Shown here: piece by piece, positions 13,580 through 17,871 of the stretch
How the letters are laid out: every line of letters begins with the position of its first letter
Numbering within the stretch: position 1 is the stretch's first letter
Source of the DNA: CAYZZA01 sp964482685
Lineage (GTDB): Bacteria > Bacillota > Bacilli > Lactobacillales > Carnobacteriaceae_A
Assembly: GCA_964482685.1 (NCBI GenBank)
Contig: CAYZZA010000023.1
Span: 1-17,871 of the forward strand
DNA: 17,871 nt
Reading direction: 5' to 3'
The notes under the pieces: model-generated
The model's input: the letters and a program-made list of their open reading frames with translations, nothing else
The model's database searches: none
What the model was told of the DNA's origin: nothing
Position numbers and translations under genes: made by a program

Positions 13580-15799
13580 TTATTCCACGTCGTTTTCTGC
13601 TTCATCTATGCTTGTATCTTGCTTGCTTTTGTGCGCATTTTGACTCGTCAAAACAACTTTTATTTCTTCACTTAACATACTACTTCCAGGAGAGACGCTT
13701 TGGGAAGTTACAAACCCTTCGCCCTCAATCATAAAGGTAATCCCAGTAATTTCAGATGCTCTAAGAACATCAGTTTTTGACCAACCAGTCAAATCCGGCA
13801 TAATTTGCGCTCCATTTGTCATCAATATGACACGTTGGTTGGTTGAAGATAGCAGATTCCCTTGTGGAAGTTGTTGGACAATTTCATCTCCTGTTCCAAT
13901 AATACTTACATCAAAACTTGCTTCTGCCAATTTATTCAATGCATCTTCTCTATGGAGACCTGCAACATTTGGTACATGGGTCTCTTCTCCAGGATTTTCT
14001 GCTTCATCTGAATTGTCTTCAGTATACAATGTCAAGGCGCGCTTTAGAATAGGATTGAATAGTTTTTGTACGACAGCCCCTCCATAGGTTGCTCCTTCTA
14101 CTAAGTGAGGTTGTTGAACTGTTACATATAAAATCAATTCTGGATCTTCAGCGGGGGCAAAACCGACTACAGAATAAATATAGTTGCCGTCTCCACTGTA
14201 GTACTTTCCTGTTTCACTATCTACTAGTTGAGCGGTTCCTGTTTTTGCTGCCAGCTCGAACCCTTCTACTTGATAATGTTTGGCTGTTCCATACTCACTA
14301 TAGACTGGTTCTTTCAGGTACTCAAGAGTTTTTAGTGCGGTTTCTTTTGAAATAGGAGATGGATAATAAACAGGCTGCGTATGAGCCGTCTCCCCTGTCT
14401 TTCCGTCTACAATTTTATCAATAAAATATGGTTGAACCATTTGCCCTTCATTCGTAAGAGCAGAAAAAGCTTTCATCATCTGTAAAACTGTGACACTAAT
14501 CCCTTGCCCAAATGCTGTACTCGTTTTCTGAAGTGGAGATGTGAAGGGGTTTGACCCACTTACTTCATTCAATAACCCACTATTGGTTGATTGACCAAAA
14601 CCATACTTATCTAAGTATGTCTTCCACTTTTCAGTGCCCATTGCATCAATCATGTTTACAAATGCAACGTTACTCGAACGTGCTACTCCTTCTCGATAGG
14701 AAATAGTTCCCCACCCATCTGGATTAACGTCCCGTACAGTCCCACCATCTACTTTTACCTTTCCCGATAAAAATTCTTCTTCGGGTTGAAAAACATTTTC
14801 TTCTACAGCCGCAGCTAACGCAAGTGCTTTTATGGTTGAACCTGGCTCGTACGAATATTCAGTTAAATAGTTTTGCCATGTTTGGTCCAGCCCCTCTTTG
14901 CTTGTCGCATCAAATGAAGGTCTTTGTGATGCCGCAATAATGGCACCGGTTTTTGCATTCATCAACGTCGCTGTGACTACCTTTGGATCATGCACATTTT
15001 GAACGTCTGTTAGGACACTTTCCATGTAGGACTGCATTTTTTTATCAAATGTTAGATAGAGTTCAGAACCATTTACAGGTTGAACCAACTTTGTAGTCTC
15101 GTTTGGAAGAGCATACCCAAATCGGTTTTTCTTATATTTCAATTCCCCATCTGTTCCTTTGAGTATTTCATCATACGCTTTCTCAATTCCAAAAACGCCT
15201 TCTAACACAGGTTCCGAGAGACGGTCTTCCTCCTTTGGTTGAGACACTTGCGCAAGACCGATTAAGTGGGAAGCAAACATTCCATTTGGATACAGCCGAG
15301 TGGGAAGTTCTTCAAAGATAATACCGGGCAACTCTTCATTTTCTATCTTGTTTTTTGTATGAAACGTTAAATTGTTGCCTGCTGTCCCAAATTCTACTTG
15401 GGCAACTTCTTTTTTTGATAAATAAGCTAAAATATCTTCTTCTGACATCGAAATGTACTGAGACAATACTTTGGCTGTGCTTTCTTTTTCTACAACATAT
15501 TGAGGGTTTTCCTTATCCGTTGACCACTTATCTGTTAGGACTGCAATTAATTTATAAGAAGTAGCATCCAAAGCCAAAGGGTTCCCGTTAACATCAAAAA
15601 TGGGGCCTCTCTCTGCTTGAAGAATGCTACTTCTAGTGTACATATTAGATACATTTTGACTTAAATCTTCGCCATTAATTTGTCCTTTTAACATAATAAC
15701 AGTGAAACGAGCGGAAAAAAGAAAAAACAAGAAAAAAGAAAAAGCATATAGGGTAATAGCTATCTTTTTTCTGTTTCGTAATGGATTTTTCTTTTTCAT
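13580..15799 (-). CDS. pbpB: Septal class B penicillin-binding protein with PASTA domains (PBP2X/FtsI type)
   Basis: This is the transpeptidase that crosslinks septal peptidoglycan with FtsW. The 739-residue protein has a short cytoplasmic tail, one membrane helix at about 12-35 and a dimerisation/pedestal region to about 240. The transpeptidase domain follows: SxxK as STIK at 321-324 with catalytic Ser321, SxN as SSN at 375-377, and KTGT at 519-522. Two PASTA domains end the protein (about 608-665 and 668-730, beginning HVPNVAGL and IMPDLTGW), followed by a charged tail. PASTA domains are usual in the Gram-positive division PBP and absent in E. coli FtsI. Its ATG overlaps the ftsL stop (ATGA), so the two are translationally coupled. 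No motif change suggesting beta-lactam resistance is obvious. Confidence 0.97.
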   Translation of the reverse strand: MKKKNPLRNRKKIAITLYAFSFFLFFLFSARFTVIMLKGQINGEDLSQNVSNMYTRSSILQAERGPIFDVNGNPLALDATSYKLIAVLTDKWSTDKENPQYVVEKESTAKVLSQYISMSEEDILAYLSKKEVAQVEFGTAGNNLTFHTKNKIENEELPGIIFEELPTRLYPNGMFASHLIGLAQVSQPKEEDRLSEPVLEGVFGIEKAYDEILKGTDGELKYKKNRFGYALPNETTKLVQPVNGSELYLTFDKKMQSYMESVLTDVQNVHDPKVVTATLMNAKTGAIIAASQRPSFDATSKEGLDQTWQNYLTEYSYEPGSTIKALALAAAVEENVFQPEEEFLSGKVKVDGGTVRDVNPDGWGTISYREGVARSSNVAFVNMIDAMGTEKWKTYLDKYGFGQSTNSGLLNEVSGSNPFTSPLQKTSTAFGQGISVTVLQMMKAFSALTNEGQMVQPYFIDKIVDGKTGETAHTQPVYYPSPISKETALKTLEYLKEPVYSEYGTAKHYQVEGFELAAKTGTAQLVDSETGKYYSGDGNYIYSVVGFAPAEDPELILYVTVQQPHLVEGATYGGAVVQKLFNPILKRALTLYTEDNSDEAENPGEETHVPNVAGLHREDALNKLAEASFDVSIIGTGDEIVQQLPQGNLLSSTNQRVILMTNGAQIMPDLTGWSKTDVLRASEITGITFMIEGEGFVTSQSVSPGSSMLSEEIKVVLTSQNAHKSKQDTSIDEAENDVE

Positions 15800-16191
15800 T
15801 TGGACACATTCCTTACATTGTCCTCATTTTCTATGAGTCCAAATTGTTGAGCAATCGAATAAATACGATCGTATCTTGAAAGCTCTTGTACTTGTTGCTC
15901 TAGGTTTGTATTTAGGTAACTCATATCTGTAGTTTGTTGCACAATATCTTGCTTTGCTTGGTTGATGCTATTCACATGTATGGCTTCAGAAATGTTTAAT
16001 ACAAACAATCCAAAGAAGAGAAGACTAAAAAGAGTCAATACTGTTTTTTCTAACCGAGTAAAGCCTAGTTGACGTTTTGTAGAAGACGGGTTTGGAGTAT
16101 GTACAGGACTAGGGGCAATTTGCTTACCAGGCTTTGGAAGTGGTGAAACAGAAACGTACGTAGTATGAGCTAGATTGTCTTGTCGAGGCAT
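15796..16191 (-). CDS. ftsL: Cell division protein FtsL
   Basis: FtsL is a small bitopic protein that pairs with DivIC and DivIB and activates the septal synthase. The 131-residue protein has a 45-residue basic, Pro-rich cytoplasmic tail, one membrane helix at about 50-68, and an extracellular coiled coil at about 72-115 (Q-rich with heptad leucines). Sequence conservation in FtsL is low, so the call rests on size, topology and place between rsmH and the PBP gene. GGAAGGA lies about 6 bases before the ATG. The stop overlaps the next start by 4 bases. Confidence 0.95.
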   Translation of the reverse strand: MPRQDNLAHTTYVSVSPLPKPGKQIAPSPVHTPNPSSTKRQLGFTRLEKTVLTLFSLLFFGLFVLNISEAIHVNSINQAKQDIVQQTTDMSYLNTNLEQQVQELSRYDRIYSIAQQFGLIENEDNVRNVSK

Positions 16192-16227
16192 CTTTATCCT
16201 TCCTTTCTAAAAAACCTATTCATTCTT

Positions 16228-17184
16228 TCATTTTTTTCGTATCTTTTGTTTCTCCGCGATACGCAGCTTTGCACTTCGCGCTCTTGAATTTTCTTCCAAT
16301 TCTTTTTCAGTAGGTAAAATAGGTTTTCGGTTGATTAATTTCAATTCAGGTGTAAACTCTTCTGGCATCATCGGCAACCCTCTTGGAAGCTCTGGAAATG
16401 CAGCGTGTTCTTTCAATATAGTTTTAACAATTCGATCTTCTAAAGAATGAAACGTAATCACAGAAACTCTTCCTTCAAGTGCTAGCAAAGAGATTGCTTG
16501 CTCTAAAGATTCCTCTAGAGCACCAAATTCATCATTCACCGCAATGCGCAAAGCTTGAAAAATCCGTTTGGCTGGATGTCCCCCTTTTCTTCTTGCGGGG
16601 GCTGGAATTGCATCTTTTATGATGTCAACTAATTCAGCAGTTGTTTCAATCTTTTTGTCTTCACGCACTTTTTCTATCTTGCGAGCAACTTGTTTGGAAA
16701 ATTTTTCTTCTCCATATCTAAAAAAGATTCTAACCAAATCATTATAACTCCAAGTATTCACAATATCGTATGCATTTAACGTCTGAGATTGATCCATTCT
16801 CATATCTAGGGGAGCATCTTGATGATAACTAAACCCACGTGCTGCCTCATCTACTTGAGGAGAGGATATTCCTAAATCATACAAAATTCCATCGACTTGA
16901 AAGACCCCTCTAGCCGCAAGTTCGTCTTTAATATGCCGGAAATTAGATGGAATAATTGTTAAATTTCCTTTTGATATATCTTCTTTTAAAAGTTCACTCG
17001 CATATTGACGCGCTGTCTCGTCTTGGTCAAAAGCATAAACATGACCACTTTCTTCTAGTTGAGAAAGTATCAGTGTCGTGTGACCAGCTCCTCCGAGTGT
17101 GCAATCGATGTATACACCATCTTTTTTTATTGCTAATCCATCTACTGCCTCTTTTAGGAGTACTGTTGTATGTTCAAACGTCAC
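16228..17184 (-). CDS. rsmH: 16S rRNA (cytosine1402-N4)-methyltransferase RsmH (MraW)
   Basis: RsmH methylates N4 of C1402 in the 16S rRNA P-site with SAM. The 318-residue protein begins TFEHTTVLLKEAVDGL, the family's usual N-terminus. The SAM loop DCTLGGAGH is at about 27-35, YDLGISSPQVD follows near 105-115, and the conserved FHSLEDRIVK is near 255. I chose the GTG at 17184, as AAGGTGG sits 9 bases upstream. A TTG at 17193 is directly against that site and is unlikely. It starts 23 bp after mraZ. The protein ends in a lysine-rich tail. Confidence 0.97.
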   Translation of the reverse strand: MTFEHTTVLLKEAVDGLAIKKDGVYIDCTLGGAGHTTLILSQLEESGHVYAFDQDETARQYASELLKEDISKGNLTIIPSNFRHIKDELAARGVFQVDGILYDLGISSPQVDEAARGFSYHQDAPLDMRMDQSQTLNAYDIVNTWSYNDLVRIFFRYGEEKFSKQVARKIEKVREDKKIETTAELVDIIKDAIPAPARRKGGHPAKRIFQALRIAVNDEFGALEESLEQAISLLALEGRVSVITFHSLEDRIVKTILKEHAAFPELPRGLPMMPEEFTPELKLINRKPILPTEKELEENSRARSAKLRIAEKQKIRKK

Positions 17185-17207
17185 GTGCTTCAACCACCTT
17201 TTTATAT

Positions 17208-17639
17208 TTAAAAACCAAAGTCACTCATATATTCCGCTACATCTTCAAATGTATCCTCAACATCTTTCGTAAAGAGATCCCATCTTGCTTCGCTCCAAAT
17301 CTCCAATCGGTCTGACACACCAATTATGTAACACACTTTTTCTAGTTCAGCATGTGTTCGAAGTGTTTGCGGAATCAGTATTCTTCCTTGTTTGTCTATT
17401 TCACATAGTGTTGCTGCAGAATAAAAAAAACGTGTGAGTATCCTCGTTTCTTTTTTTGCTAACGGCAGCTGCTTTAATTTTTCTTCAAGACATGTCCATT
17501 CTTCCATGGGGTATCCAAACAAGCATCCATCTAATCCTCGAGTAAGTATGAAAGAGTTCCCTAATTTTTCACGGAATTTTGACGGAATAATAAGCCTACC
17601 TTTAGCGTCAACATTATGTTTGTATTCACCAACAAGCAT
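17208..17639 (-). CDS. mraZ: Transcriptional regulator MraZ
   Basis: MraZ is a ring-forming DNA-binding protein that controls the dcw promoter. The 143-residue protein contains two SpoVT-AbrB-like halves. The first has EYKHNVDAKGRLIIP at about 5-19 and the second CEIDKQGRILIP near 75-86, each carrying the DxKGR-type DNA-binding signature. The start is the ATG at 17639 with GGGAGGAG 8-9 bases upstream. An in-frame GTG at 17660 would bury that site and is rejected. It is the first gene of the main cluster, and the repeats just upstream match what MraZ binds in other bacteria, so self-regulation is likely. Confidence 0.98.
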   Translation of the reverse strand: MLVGEYKHNVDAKGRLIIPSKFREKLGNSFILTRGLDGCLFGYPMEEWTCLEEKLKQLPLAKKETRILTRFFYSAATLCEIDKQGRILIPQTLRTHAELEKVCYIIGVSDRLEIWSEARWDLFTKDVEDTFEDVAEYMSDFGF

Positions 17640-17671
17640 GACAAATTCTCCTCCCGTCACTTTCTTCCTTT

Positions 17672-17701
17672 AGTCTACCACATCCCCCCACTTTCCTCCA
17701 C
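17672..17701 (-). promoter_or_regulatory. MraZ-box direct repeats overlapping a putative mraZ promoter
   Basis: On the minus strand GTGG occurs at 17701, 17691 and 17681, exactly 10 bp apart, as GTGGAGGAAA, GTGGGGGGAT and GTGGTAGACT; a weaker GTGT precedes at 17710. MraZ in E. coli and mycoplasmas binds tandem short repeats with about this period. The third repeat also contains TGGTAGACT (17680-17672), which fits an extended -10 (TGnTAnnnT). Transcription would then begin near 17665, and bound MraZ would cover the promoter. The repeats are seen directly; the promoter assignment is inference, since no good -35 is present. Confidence 0.7.
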
Positions 17702-17715
17702 ATCTAACACATCCT

Positions 17716-17758
17716 AAAAAAACAGACCTACTTCAAAAGAAGCAAGGTCTGTTTTTTT
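17716..17758 (-). terminator. Rho-independent terminator upstream of mraZ
   Basis: A 14-bp stem (17716-17729 with 17745-17758), with CAGACCT/AGGTCTG as the GC core and A/T tracts on both sides, encloses a second small CTTC/GAAG stem. It has T-runs on both strands and can act in either direction. It lies 11 bp past the stop of the partial gene at the right edge and would insulate mraZ from it. Confidence 0.9.
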
Positions 17759-17769
17759 AGAATATATGG

Positions 17770-17871
17770 TTATTCTTTTTTTAATAAATATAAAGCACCC
17801 AATATATAAAAATATAGAAAAGAAAATAAGAAAAGAAAACGCCACCACATATAAATAAACTTTGAAACAGA
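17770..17871 (-). CDS. Partial membrane protein, C-terminal end, probably DUF3397
   Basis: The minus strand is open from the right edge to a TAA at 17772-17770, giving the last 33 residues of a protein whose start lies outside the window. They read FIYMWWRFLFLFSFLYFYIL, then GALYLLKKE: one strongly hydrophobic helix preceded by aromatic and basic residues and ending in a short basic tail, typical of a membrane protein C-terminus. A terminator follows at once, which supports a genuine gene end. In many lactic acid bacteria a DUF3397 membrane protein lies directly upstream of mraZ, and this tail resembles that family. The family name is therefore inference from context and style, not a proven match. 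Confidence 0.65.
   Translation of the reverse strand, partial: SVSKFIYMWWRFLFLFSFLYFYILGALYLLKKE

Noticed and set aside
17195..17660. Longer N-termini for mraZ (GTG at 17660) and rsmH (TTG at 17193)
   Set aside because: In each case the strong ribosome site lies within or against the extra codons, and the shorter forms match the family's usual N-termini.
1..17871. Mobile elements, CRISPR arrays, toxin-antitoxin or defence genes
   Set aside because: No transposase, integrase, regular spaced repeats or foreign-looking genes are visible; the whole window reads as one conserved housekeeping locus.

Overview
This 17.9 kb window is the division and cell wall (dcw) cluster of a low-GC Gram-positive bacterium, most likely a member of the Lactobacillales. 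I cannot fix the family from the sequence; Carnobacteriaceae or a relative is a guess. The order assignment rests on AT-rich DNA, strong GGAGG-type ribosome binding sites, a PASTA-bearing division transpeptidase, gene order, an Ile-type T-box before ileS, and a membrane-protein gene upstream of mraZ. Every gene I can support lies on the minus strand, so transcription runs from the right end of the window to the left.

Reading in the direction of transcription, the right edge carries the last 33 codons of a membrane protein (probably DUF3397) and its terminator. A short control region follows, with three GTGG repeats spaced 10 bp apart that look like MraZ operators. Then comes mraZ-rsmH-ftsL-pbpB-mraY-murD-murG-ftsQ(divIB), tightly packed and with an ATGA overlap between ftsL and pbpB. 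These genes cover transcriptional self-control (MraZ), 16S rRNA methylation (RsmH), the septal synthase machinery (FtsL, PBP, DivIB) and cytoplasmic and lipid-linked peptidoglycan precursors (MurD, MraY, MurG).

A gap of about 560 bp (8535-9097) separates ftsQ from ftsA. It is the only long non-coding stretch in the window. It holds a bipartite hairpin, an imperfect direct repeat, an AT-rich hairpin that may terminate transcription, and a good extended -10 promoter that would give ftsA a leader of about 250 nt. It probably starts a second transcription unit: ftsA-ftsZ-sepF-yggT-ylmH-divIVA (Z-ring assembly, membrane tethering and polar or septal organisation). The ylmE/yggS gene that often lies between ftsZ and sepF is absent.

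Behind divIVA lies a T-box leader with its own terminator, followed by ileS. A separate strong promoter just past the ileS stop drives a cold-shock protein gene, which ends in a 16-bp perfect terminator hairpin near the left edge.

No mobile element, CRISPR array, tRNA, rRNA or foreign island is visible. The coding content is a conserved housekeeping locus. What deserves a second look is mostly regulatory: the MraZ repeats overlapping the putative mraZ promoter, the complex ftsQ-ftsA spacer, and small hairpins at gene junctions. For five genes (mraZ, rsmH, ftsA, ftsZ, ileS) I moved the start downstream of the longest reading frame, because the ribosome binding site lies inside or against the longer reading.
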